Assembly (NCBI GenBank): GCA_024682115.1
Contig: JAIKZO010000058.1
Coordinates: 61,869-125,868, forward strand
DNA length: 64,000 nt
Direction of reading: 5' to 3'
From: Lachnospiraceae bacterium
GTDB lineage: Bacteria > Bacillota > Clostridia > Lachnospirales > Lachnospiraceae
Part shown: positions 50,695 to 58,911 of the stretch, piece by piece
Numbering within the stretch: the stretch's first letter is position 1
Layout: every line of letters begins with the position of its first letter
The notes under the pieces: generated by a model
The model's input: the letters and a program-made list of their open reading frames with translations, nothing else
Database searches by the model: none
Told to the model about the DNA's origin: nothing
Position numbers and translations under genes: made by a program

Positions 50695-52602
50695 ATGAAG
50701 AAAAAAGTTGCGGTTTTCGCGGCCGGATGGGGCACCGAAATTTTAGATCAACTTATGAAAGGTATTTATCGGGGCTTTGCTGATGCAAGTGCCGATATTT
50801 ACCTGTTTTTGAGTTTCCCTTTACTTACCGATGAGCTTTCATCCATCAAAGGTGAGGTCAACATTTTTTCTCTTCCGCATCTTGAAGATTTTGACGGTGC
50901 GATCATTTTCGGAAATTCAATCGATTTCGGTGATACATTCCAGGAGATCAACAGATCCTGTAAAGAAGCCGGCATTCCGACTGTGAGTCTGGGCCGCAAG
51001 CCCGAATACGGTCATCATCTTACGCCTGATAACAAAGCCGGAATGGAGCTTTTGTGTGATCATTTAAAGTCCAAACATAATGTCGGCAGGGTCTATTATG
51101 TTGCCGGTTCGGCTAATAATCCCGATTCAAACGTAAGACTTGAAGTTATCAGGGATGCTTTTCAAAATCTTACCGAATCAGATATATTTTATACGAATTG
51201 GGATCTGGGGGCTGCTTCGGATTCGGTCACGCAGTATCTTAAATCCGGAAGGGAACTTCCGGATGCCTTTATGTGTGCCAATGACGGTATTGCCATATTT
51301 GTAGCCGAGACATTTTTAAATAACGGTATCAAAGTGCCTGAGGACATAGTCGTTACCGGATTTGACGATACTTACAGCTCATCCGTTTTTGACCCGACGC
51401 TTACTTCGGTAAGCCAGGATTTCACAAATGCCGGATATAAAGCATCCAGAATGATCCTGGATCTTTGTGACGGGAAAGAAGTTGCGAAAGAAACTTTGTC
51501 CGATTGCATCCTCAGGGTCAGGGAATCATGTGGCTGTACCGAATACAGCAGCGAGGCCGATGCTGCAAGAAGAGATATAGGTCATAAGATATTTATTGAA
51601 AGGCTTATCGCAAATAATTTTGATTCCAAACTGAATTACCTTGATGCAAAACTTCTTTCCGGAATGGAATTTATAGACATTTATTCTTCACTTTCAGAAT
51701 TCTACGGACAGAATTCCGGATTTGAAAAAGGAAACATGCACATCCTTCTGGAACAGGATTATGAGAATTCCGTTTATGACGAGAGTATAGAACTTCGTGA
51801 TTCGGGATATTCGGATCATATGTTTGATATCTTTTCGATGAATGACGGTAAGATATCTTTTGATCCTAATTTTGAGACGAGAAAACTCGTTCCGCATATC
51901 GAAGATTCTTCGCAGGAAAACCATGTATACATTTTCTGTCCCCTTCATGATGGTGAGAGGGCAATGGGTTATTACGTCTTCCGCGATATCATTGATGAGA
52001 TCGATAAGAACAACAATCTTGTAAGATATGAACAGAGACTCAATTCGATATTTATTAAATACCGGAAAAATCTTCTTGCAAATTACCTGAACAACAAGTT
52101 AAAGATAATAAATGAGACCGATCCGATGACCGGTGTAAAGAACAGGACCGCTTACGATGCTGCCGTATCAAAAGAGAACAGCAACATTTTCAATAAAACA
52201 GCGGAAGATTTTGCGCTTGTCATCTTTGATATCAATAATCTAAAGAGCATTAACGATGAATTCGGACATGAATACGGAGACGAATACATTATAGGATCAT
52301 GTAAACTTCTCTGTCATGTATTCAAGCACAGCCCGGTATTCAGGATCGGCGGAGATGAATTTGTTTCGATCCTCAAAGGAGAGGATTTTGAAGAAAAGAA
52401 CTCTCTTCTCATCGAACTTAATGATCTGATTAATGAGATGAGTAAAAAAGATCTGCCGGCATGGCAGAAAGTATCCGTTGCATTCGGATTGTCATGCTTC
52501 GATCCGGAAAACGATACTTCGATATCCGATGTTTTCAAACGGGCTGATACGATAATGTACGAAAATAAAAAGGAATTCAAGGGAAAGGCTGACATTCGTT
52601 AG
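50695..52602 (+). CDS. Diguanylate cyclase with cytoplasmic LacI-type (PBP1-like) ligand-binding domain
   Basis: N-term PBP1-like fold (FDGAIIFGNSIDFGD...DNKAGMELLCDHL...FMCANDGIAIFVAETFLNNGIKVPEDIVVTGFDDTYSSSVFDPTLTSV), no HTH, no signal peptide/TM; C-term DPMTGVKNRTAYD...FRIGGDEFVSIL. Confidence 0.9.
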   Translation: MKKKVAVFAAGWGTEILDQLMKGIYRGFADASADIYLFLSFPLLTDELSSIKGEVNIFSLPHLEDFDGAIIFGNSIDFGDTFQEINRSCKEAGIPTVSLGRKPEYGHHLTPDNKAGMELLCDHLKSKHNVGRVYYVAGSANNPDSNVRLEVIRDAFQNLTESDIFYTNWDLGAASDSVTQYLKSGRELPDAFMCANDGIAIFVAETFLNNGIKVPEDIVVTGFDDTYSSSVFDPTLTSVSQDFTNAGYKASRMILDLCDGKEVAKETLSDCILRVRESCGCTEYSSEADAARRDIGHKIFIERLIANNFDSKLNYLDAKLLSGMEFIDIYSSLSEFYGQNSGFEKGNMHILLEQDYENSVYDESIELRDSGYSDHMFDIFSMNDGKISFDPNFETRKLVPHIEDSSQENHVYIFCPLHDGERAMGYYVFRDIIDEIDKNNNLVRYEQRLNSIFIKYRKNLLANYLNNKLKIINETDPMTGVKNRTAYDAAVSKENSNIFNKTAEDFALVIFDINNLKSINDEFGHEYGDEYIIGSCKLLCHVFKHSPVFRIGGDEFVSILKGEDFEEKNSLLIELNDLINEMSKKDLPAWQKVSVAFGLSCFDPENDTSISDVFKRADTIMYENKKEFKGKADIR

Positions 52603-52613
52603 CCTTTACTTTT
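52584..52613. terminator. Short hairpin at the convergent 3' ends of the GGDEF gene and the minus-strand small gene
   Basis: AAAGGCT-GACATTCGTT-AGCCTTT followed by ACTTTTT; the GGDEF stop codon is inside the structure. Confidence 0.45.
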
Positions 52614-52883
52614 TCAGAAGGGTAAAGAACCCAGATCCGTTACGCCGGCCTGTTCCATGGTGTCTTTAAAATCCTTTTCCATCTTGACCTTCTGTGCTGA
52701 AGCGAGATCCATGTATTTTATAAATACATCTTCAACACTGAGACCGCTTTTTGAAGCGATCTCTTCCATTTTGGGCTTCAGTTTTTCAAGCTGAGTGGAA
52801 ACGGGCGTTTTCTGGGGATCAATGTCTCCGAGAACGGTTTCGGCATATTTATTTATCTCGTTTAAGATTTCCTGATCTGTCAT
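52614..52883 (-). CDS. Small acidic protein of unknown function (89 aa)
   Basis: Only substantial ORF in this interval; MTDQEILNEINKYAETVLGDIDPQKTPVSTQLEKLKPKMEEIASKSGLSVEDVFIKYMDLASAQKVKMEKDF...; not opposite another gene. Confidence 0.65.
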   Translation of the reverse strand: MTDQEILNEINKYAETVLGDIDPQKTPVSTQLEKLKPKMEEIASKSGLSVEDVFIKYMDLASAQKVKMEKDFKDTMEQAGVTDLGSLPF

Positions 52884-52907
52884 AGGTCTTATGATAGCAT
52901 CGGGAAC

Positions 52908-52936
52908 TTGTTTTGTACAGTTATCTTTGCTAATAT
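52908..52936 (+). promoter_or_regulatory. Putative promoter of the GlgB-like gene
   Basis: TTGTTT, 17-nt spacer, TAATAT; about 40 nt upstream of the ATG. Confidence 0.4.
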
Positions 52937-52975
52937 TTAATTGAGTTTTTCAAATACATTACACGGAGTGATCGT

Positions 52976-55402
52976 ATGAAAAAGAAACTATATAAGTTTA
53001 TGAACTGGCCGGTCATTGAGGCTATAACATACCGCGAGGAGTCTCATCCTTTTGAGACTCTCGGAACAAAATCCGTGGCCGGTGGGACCCTTTTTCAGAC
53101 TTATTATCCGGATGCGGTTAAGATTAAGCTTATCCTGGATGAAAAGGAACACAGAAGCTTTGATATGGAAATGGCTGACGAAATGGGATTTTTCGCTCAG
53201 ATCGTTCCCGGTAAGATCACCTGTGATTACGAATATGAAGTTACCGCAAAAGACGGCGGAACCTTCAAATATAGAGATCCTTACAGATATGATGATTTCT
53301 TTATTTCGGAGAAAGACAGCGCGTCCTTCAGCAACGGTACGGATTACCGTTCCTATGAACTGCTCGGGGCTTTCAGCTGCAAGGTAAACGGCGTTAAGGG
53401 TGTTCGTTTTGCGCTTTGGGCTCCCTGTGCCCTTTCGGTATGTGTCCTCGGAGATTTCAATGACTTCACCTCCGGAATGTATCCCATGCAGCTTAATGAC
53501 AGGACCGGGATATACGAGATTTTTATTCCGGGTATCGGATATGGCAACACATATTATTATGAGATAAAGACAAAGAACGGGACTAATATAATCAAACCCG
53601 ACCCGTATTCCAAAAAGATCGTTGCATCGGATGAGAGGATCTGTTCCGTCATATACGATGACAAATTCGCTTTCTCCGACGATGGATTTATCTCCGGGCG
53701 TGAAACGAAGACGGATTCGGGCCTGTCCGTTTGCGAGATAGATCTTTCATCTTTTGCAGTTGAAGATCCGATCACGGATGTAAAAAATGTATCCGATAAG
53801 ATCGTTAAGCATGTAAAGGATTTCGGATACGACCATGTTAAATTTCTTTCTTTTGCCGAAACACTTACGGACACGCCATCATCCGACAGCACTGCGTTCT
53901 TTTTTGCGCCTTCATCCAAACTTGTCGATGCAGACGGATTAAAGGAGATCGTAAATACTCTCCATCAGAATGATATCGGAGTGCTCTTTGATTTTAACTG
54001 TTCGTGCTTTTCGTCCGATAACGATTCCCTGAAATGCTTTGACGGCACCTGCCTTTACGAGCATCTCGATCAGAGACAGGCTTCTCATCCGGGAAACAAT
54101 GCTCTTAATTTCAATTATAAAAGGCCTGAAGTTACGGATTTTCTTATTTCTTCAGCCATGTATTATCTTGATCGTTTTCATTTTGACGGTCTTTGTGTTA
54201 ACGACCTTTCTTCGATGCTTTATCTTGATTACGGCAAAAGAGAAGGGGAGTGGCTTCCTAACAGTTACGGCGGAAGTGAGAACACGGACGGGATCGAGTT
54301 TATCAGGCATTTTAATTCCGTATTAAAGAAAAAATATAAAAACGTCATCTTAATGGCCGGAGAAAAGGCAGCATATAAAGGTGTCACATCTCCGATCGAA
54401 GAGGACGGTCTCGGATTTGATCTTAAGTTCAATAACGGTTTTTCCGACGATTATCTTGATTATATCTCGTTCGATCCTTATTTCAGGTCGCACCATCATA
54501 ATGAGCTGACGTTCAGCATGGTATATCAGTATTCCGAAAATTTCATCTGCGGTTTTCCCAGTGACTATTCGAATACGGAATGCGGGCCGCTGATCGACAA
54601 TATGCCGGGAGAGGATCCTGAAAGGATCGCTAACTTAAGGCTTTCATATGCTTATCTGTTTATGCACCCCGGGAAAAAGATGCTTTTTATGGGCCCCGAT
54701 TTCGGTGCCGATAATGTAAGCGGTACATCATGTCACATAGACTTCGGACTGCTCAGGAAAAACGCAAATAAAGGATTAAGGTCTCTTATAAGAGAACTGA
54801 ATAAGCTTTATAAACAGAACAGGGCTCTTTATGAGCTCGATGATGTTTCCGACGGCTTCGAGTGGATAAACTGCCTGAATTCAAATGACTGCACTTTGAG
54901 TTTCTTAAGAAAGGGCAGGAATGAAAAGGATGTTTTGCTCATTGCATGTAATTTTGCGGGGATAATAAGACAGATGACTGTCGGAACGCCTTTTGCCGGA
55001 AAGTATAAAGAGATACTCAACACCGATGACAAGGATTTCGGCGGGAGCAACATCATCAATACCAGGACTAAAGTCGTTTCGGAAAAAGAAGCCGACGGAA
55101 GGGATTATTCGATAGAAGTCAAGCTTGCACCGCTGTCGCTGGCCGTATTTAAGTATGTTCCGTTTACCGAGCAGGAAAAGTATAAGATCGAAAAGAGAAA
55201 GGAAGCTATCATAGCCGATTCCAGAGCTAAGGAGTTTAAGGAGGAAGCAATGATAGCCAAACTTGAATATGATGAGGCCAAAGCAGCCATGGAAGAAGCC
55301 AGGGATCGCATGAACGAGGCCGATGCCAGGGTCAAAAAAGCCCTTGAAAATGAAAAGAAAGAACTTTCCAAGGCGAAAAAAGCTTTGGAAGAAGCAAAGT
55401 AA
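52976..55402 (+). CDS. GlgB-family GH13 protein with substituted catalytic residues and C-terminal coiled-coil extension
   Basis: CBM48-like N-terminus (FALWAPCALSVCVLGDFNDF), GlgB-like HFDGLCVNDLSSMLYLDYGKREGEWLPNSYGGSENTDGIEF, YFRSHHHNELTFSMVYQYSENFI, HPGKKMLFMGPDFG; tail rich in Glu/Lys/Ala. Confidence 0.88.
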   Translation: MKKKLYKFMNWPVIEAITYREESHPFETLGTKSVAGGTLFQTYYPDAVKIKLILDEKEHRSFDMEMADEMGFFAQIVPGKITCDYEYEVTAKDGGTFKYRDPYRYDDFFISEKDSASFSNGTDYRSYELLGAFSCKVNGVKGVRFALWAPCALSVCVLGDFNDFTSGMYPMQLNDRTGIYEIFIPGIGYGNTYYYEIKTKNGTNIIKPDPYSKKIVASDERICSVIYDDKFAFSDDGFISGRETKTDSGLSVCEIDLSSFAVEDPITDVKNVSDKIVKHVKDFGYDHVKFLSFAETLTDTPSSDSTAFFFAPSSKLVDADGLKEIVNTLHQNDIGVLFDFNCSCFSSDNDSLKCFDGTCLYEHLDQRQASHPGNNALNFNYKRPEVTDFLISSAMYYLDRFHFDGLCVNDLSSMLYLDYGKREGEWLPNSYGGSENTDGIEFIRHFNSVLKKKYKNVILMAGEKAAYKGVTSPIEEDGLGFDLKFNNGFSDDYLDYISFDPYFRSHHHNELTFSMVYQYSENFICGFPSDYSNTECGPLIDNMPGEDPERIANLRLSYAYLFMHPGKKMLFMGPDFGADNVSGTSCHIDFGLLRKNANKGLRSLIRELNKLYKQNRALYELDDVSDGFEWINCLNSNDCTLSFLRKGRNEKDVLLIACNFAGIIRQMTVGTPFAGKYKEILNTDDKDFGGSNIINTRTKVVSEKEADGRDYSIEVKLAPLSLAVFKYVPFTEQEKYKIEKRKEAIIADSRAKEFKEEAMIAKLEYDEAKAAMEEARDRMNEADARVKKALENEKKELSKAKKALEEAK

Positions 55403-55425
55403 TACTGTATTTTTTTAAATTTATC

Positions 55426-55434
55426 TGATATAAT
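55426..55434 (+). promoter_or_regulatory. Extended -10 promoter for tRNA-Thr
   Basis: TGATATAAT 11 nt upstream of the tRNA 5' end; no good -35. Confidence 0.5.
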
Positions 55435-55444
55435 GTGTTTCGAT

Positions 55445-55516
55445 GCTTCCGTAGCGCAGTGGTAGCGCAATTGATTCGTAATCAATAGGTCATGGGTTCA
55501 AGTCCCATCGGGAGCT
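55445..55516 (+). tRNA. tRNA-Thr (anticodon CGT)
   Basis: Full cloverleaf: GCTTCCG/CGGGAGC acceptor, GCGC/GCGC D stem, ATTGA-TTCGTAA-TCAAT anticodon arm, ATGGG-TTCAAGT-CCCAT T arm; CCA not encoded. Confidence 0.96.
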
Positions 55517-55517
55517 G

Positions 55518-55550
55518 TCCCGCATCGAAACAAAAATGCGGGATTTTTTT
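55518..55550 (+). terminator. Rho-independent terminator after tRNA-Thr
   Basis: TCCCGCAT-CGAAACAAAA-ATGCGGGA-TTTTTTT. Confidence 0.92.
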
Positions 55551-55580
55551 ATTCAGTTATTCAGTCAGGGGGCGAGAAAC

Positions 55581-56273
55581 ATGAAAAAAAACATAGCTGA
55601 ATTTATCGGTACAATGACTCTGGTCATCATGGGATGCGGAACTGCAATGCTCGTCGGATGTGATTCGATGTCCGGATGCGGTTATATTTTGACTGCTCTT
55701 GCATTTGGCCTTTCGATCGTATGCATGGCTTATTCCATCGGAAATGTTTCGGGTTGTCATATTAATCCGGCAGTTTCTTTTGCAATGTGGCTTAAAGGAG
55801 ATCTTTCCGGGAAGGAATTCCTGTCTTATGTAATTTCCCAGGTGCTGGGTGCTTTGGCAGGTTCTTTGCTGCTCGCGGTTATTTTCCGTGCAGGATCGGT
55901 TAATGACATGACCGGCGGGATGGGAACAAACGGACTTGTAGGTGTTAACGGCAGCATAGTTGCGGGACTTCTTGTAGAGATCGTTCTTACATTTTTCTTT
56001 ATCATTACCATACTCGGAGTTACCGATGAAAGATTCAAGCACGGATCATTTGCCGGACTTATAATCGCTTTGGCGCTGGTAGGCGTACACATCATCGGCA
56101 TAGGGCTTACGGGAACCAGCGTAAATCCCGCAAGATCTTTGGGACCCGCTATCGTAAATGCTGTTTTTAACAAAGATACGACCGCTTTGGTGAATGTCTG
56201 GATATTCATAATAGGGCCTTTGGCGGGCTCGGGTCTGGCTGTTTCACTCTACCGTATCATATCCGGTGAATGA
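55581..56273 (+). CDS. MIP-family aquaporin/glycerol facilitator
   Basis: NPA motifs HINPAVSFAMWL and SVNPARSLGPA; six TM. ORF-track start 55536 falls in the tRNA terminator, so ATG 55581 (SD AGGGGG) used. Confidence 0.94.
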   Translation: MKKNIAEFIGTMTLVIMGCGTAMLVGCDSMSGCGYILTALAFGLSIVCMAYSIGNVSGCHINPAVSFAMWLKGDLSGKEFLSYVISQVLGALAGSLLLAVIFRAGSVNDMTGGMGTNGLVGVNGSIVAGLLVEIVLTFFFIITILGVTDERFKHGSFAGLIIALALVGVHIIGIGLTGTSVNPARSLGPAIVNAVFNKDTTALVNVWIFIIGPLAGSGLAVSLYRIISGE

Positions 56274-56296
56274 CGGAAAAATAATCGATCTTTTTT

Positions 56297-56328
56297 GACC
56301 CGGGACATGTTGTCTTGGGTCTTTTTTT
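56297..56328 (+). terminator. Rho-independent terminator after aquaporin gene
   Basis: GACCCGGGACA-TGT-TGTCTTGGGTC-TTTTTTT (two G-U pairs). Confidence 0.9.
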
Positions 56329-56382
56329 ATGATATATTTTATTTTATGCAGTTAAATTGTGATTAAATTTTAGGAGATTTTC

Positions 56383-57786
56383 ATGGCACAGCTCTGGGGC
56401 GGCAGATTTACCAAAGAAACAGAAAAAAGTGTTTATGATTTTAACGCTTCAATAAGATTTGATAAAGCACTGATCGACCAGGATATCGAAGGTTCGGTCG
56501 CACATGTTGTAATGCTTGAAAAGCAGGGGGTCCTGACTCTTGAGGAAAAGGATGCCATCGTTAAAGGTCTTACTTCCATACGCAATGAAGTTTCCGAAGG
56601 GAAACTTGTCATTACGGATGAATATGAGGACATTCACAGTTTTGTTGAAGCAAAGCTTATAGAAATGATCGGTGATGCCGGCAAAAAGATGCATACCGGA
56701 AGATCGCGTAATGATCAGGTCGCTCTTGACATGAGAATGTATGTCAGAGAGCATGTAGCCGTTACCGCGGATAATGTAGCGGATCTTCTTTTTACATTGA
56801 ATGATATCATGGAAAAGAATACCGATACATATATGCCGGGATTCACACATCTCCAAAAAGCTCAGCCCACAACTCTTTCTCATCATATGGGCGCATATTT
56901 TGAGATGTTTAAAAGAGACTATACCAGGCTCACCGATGCATATGAAAGAATGAATTACTGTCCTTTGGGCGCCGGAGCATTTGCGGGTACGACCTATCCG
57001 CTCGATCGGAATTACACATCATCGATGCTCGGATTCGAAGGCCCTACATTAAACTCGATGGATTCGGTTTCCGACAGGGATTACTGCATTGAGGCATTAT
57101 CTGCACTTTCGATGATCATGATGCATTTGAGCCGTTTCAGTGAGGAGATCATCATATGGAATTCCAATGAATACCGCTTTGTGGAGATCGATGACGGATA
57201 TTCCACCGGGTCGAGCATCATGCCGCAGAAAAAGAACCCTGATATAGCCGAACTTGTTCGAGGAAAGACCGGAAGGGTTTACGGAGCGCTGGTTTCACTT
57301 CTTACAACCATGAAAGGACTTCCGCTTGCATATAATAAGGACATGCAGGAAGATAAAGAAGTTACTTTTGACGCCTTAAAGACCGTAAATGACTGCCTTG
57401 GGTTATTTAACGGAATGCTCCGTACGATAAGATTCAATAAGGATATAATGCAAAGAAGCGCTGTCAGGGGATTTACAAATGCCACGGATGCTGCCGATTA
57501 TCTTGTGTTAAAGGGTGTTCCCTTCAGGGATGCTCACGGCATCATAGGAAGGATAGTGGTTCACTGCATAGAAAACGACAGATCGATAGATGATCTTTCG
57601 ATCGATGAACTGAAAAACTTCAGCGAATATTTCGAAACCGATGTTTATGATGCGATATCGTTAAAGACATGTGTCGAAAAAAGGCTTACGCTGGGTGCGC
57701 CCGGACCGGAGGCCATAAAGGAAGAGTTAAAGAGAAATAAAGAATTTCTTGATAAAATCAAAAGAGGAGATATGAAAAATGAGTGA
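56383..57786 (+). CDS. argH: Argininosuccinate lyase
   Basis: MAQLWGGRFTKETEKSVYDFNASIRFD...HTGRSRNDQVALDMRMY...GSSIMPQKKNPDIAELVRGKTGRVYG. Confidence 0.97.
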   Translation: MAQLWGGRFTKETEKSVYDFNASIRFDKALIDQDIEGSVAHVVMLEKQGVLTLEEKDAIVKGLTSIRNEVSEGKLVITDEYEDIHSFVEAKLIEMIGDAGKKMHTGRSRNDQVALDMRMYVREHVAVTADNVADLLFTLNDIMEKNTDTYMPGFTHLQKAQPTTLSHHMGAYFEMFKRDYTRLTDAYERMNYCPLGAGAFAGTTYPLDRNYTSSMLGFEGPTLNSMDSVSDRDYCIEALSALSMIMMHLSRFSEEIIIWNSNEYRFVEIDDGYSTGSSIMPQKKNPDIAELVRGKTGRVYGALVSLLTTMKGLPLAYNKDMQEDKEVTFDALKTVNDCLGLFNGMLRTIRFNKDIMQRSAVRGFTNATDAADYLVLKGVPFRDAHGIIGRIVVHCIENDRSIDDLSIDELKNFSEYFETDVYDAISLKTCVEKRLTLGAPGPEAIKEELKRNKEFLDKIKRGDMKNE

Positions 57787-58864
57787 GAAATTAAAAGTTG
57801 GTATTTTAGGTGCAACGGGAATGGTCGGACAAAGATTCATTTCCCTTCTTGAGGATCATCCCTGGTTTGAGGTCTGTGCTGTTGCGGCAAGCCCGAGAAG
57901 TGCCGGAAAGACTTATGAAGAAGCTGTGGGCGGACGTTGGAAGATGGATACGCCCATGCCCGAAAAAGTCAAAAAGATGATCGTTATGAACGTAAACGAA
58001 GTTGAAAAGGTCTCATCTGAGGTAGACTTTGTCTTTTCTGCAGTCGATATGACCAAGGACGAGATAAGAGCTATCGAAGAAGAATACGCAAAGGCCGAGA
58101 CGCCCGTTGTTTCTAACAACTCTGCACACAGATGGACGCCCGATGTGCCTATGATCGTTCCCGAGATCAATTCATCTCATGCCGCCATAATAGAAGCCCA
58201 GAGAAAGAGACTTAATACGAAAAGAGGCTTTATTGCGGTTAAACCGAACTGCTCGATACAGTCATATACGCCTGCTCTTACGGCCTGGAAGGAATTTGAG
58301 CCTTATGAGGTCGTTGTCTGCACGTATCAGGCTATTTCAGGAGCAGGAAAGACGTTTAAGGACTGGCCCGAAATGGTGGAAAATGTCATTCCTTATATTG
58401 GCGGCGAAGAGGAAAAATCCGAAAAGGAACCTCTCCGCGTATGGGGTAAGATCGAAGGTGATAAGATCGTTCCCGCAGATGATGTCAATATCACGGCACA
58501 ATGTATCCGTATTCCCGTTCTGAACGGTCATACGGCTGCCTGCTATGTTAAATTCAGAAAGAATCCTACTAAAGAGCAGCTCATAGAAAAGCTCCTTGCA
58601 TATAAGGGCGAACCTCAGGAACTTAATCTTCCTTCTGCTCCCAAGCAGTTTATAAGATATATGGAAGAAGATGACAGACCGCAGGTAAAACTTGACGTTG
58701 ATTACGAAAAAGGTATGGGAATTTCAATCGGAAGGCTTCGCGAAGATTCCATCTATGATTGGAAATTTGTCGGACTTTCACATAATACGATAAGAGGAGC
58801 GGCCGGCGGAGCTGTCCTTTGCGCTGAGCTCTTAAAAGCAAAGGGTTATATCAGCGCAAAGTAA
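57779..58864 (+). CDS. asd: Aspartate-semialdehyde dehydrogenase
   Basis: KVGILGATGMVGQRFISLLEDHPWFEV...SNNSAHRWTPDVPMIVPEIN...KPNCSIQSYTPAL...YQAISGAGK. Confidence 0.96.
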   Translation: MSEKLKVGILGATGMVGQRFISLLEDHPWFEVCAVAASPRSAGKTYEEAVGGRWKMDTPMPEKVKKMIVMNVNEVEKVSSEVDFVFSAVDMTKDEIRAIEEEYAKAETPVVSNNSAHRWTPDVPMIVPEINSSHAAIIEAQRKRLNTKRGFIAVKPNCSIQSYTPALTAWKEFEPYEVVVCTYQAISGAGKTFKDWPEMVENVIPYIGGEEEKSEKEPLRVWGKIEGDKIVPADDVNITAQCIRIPVLNGHTAACYVKFRKNPTKEQLIEKLLAYKGEPQELNLPSAPKQFIRYMEEDDRPQVKLDVDYEKGMGISIGRLREDSIYDWKFVGLSHNTIRGAAGGAVLCAELLKAKGYISAK

Positions 58865-58911
58865 GATCTTTTCGATCTTAACTTACGATCCGGGGGTTAT
58901 ATTTTTTTCTT

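Noticed and set aside
55536-55580. N-terminal extension MRDFFIQLFSQGARN on the aquaporin ORF
   Set aside because: Lies within and just after the tRNA-Thr terminator; the downstream ATG 55581 has a proper SD and matches the family start.
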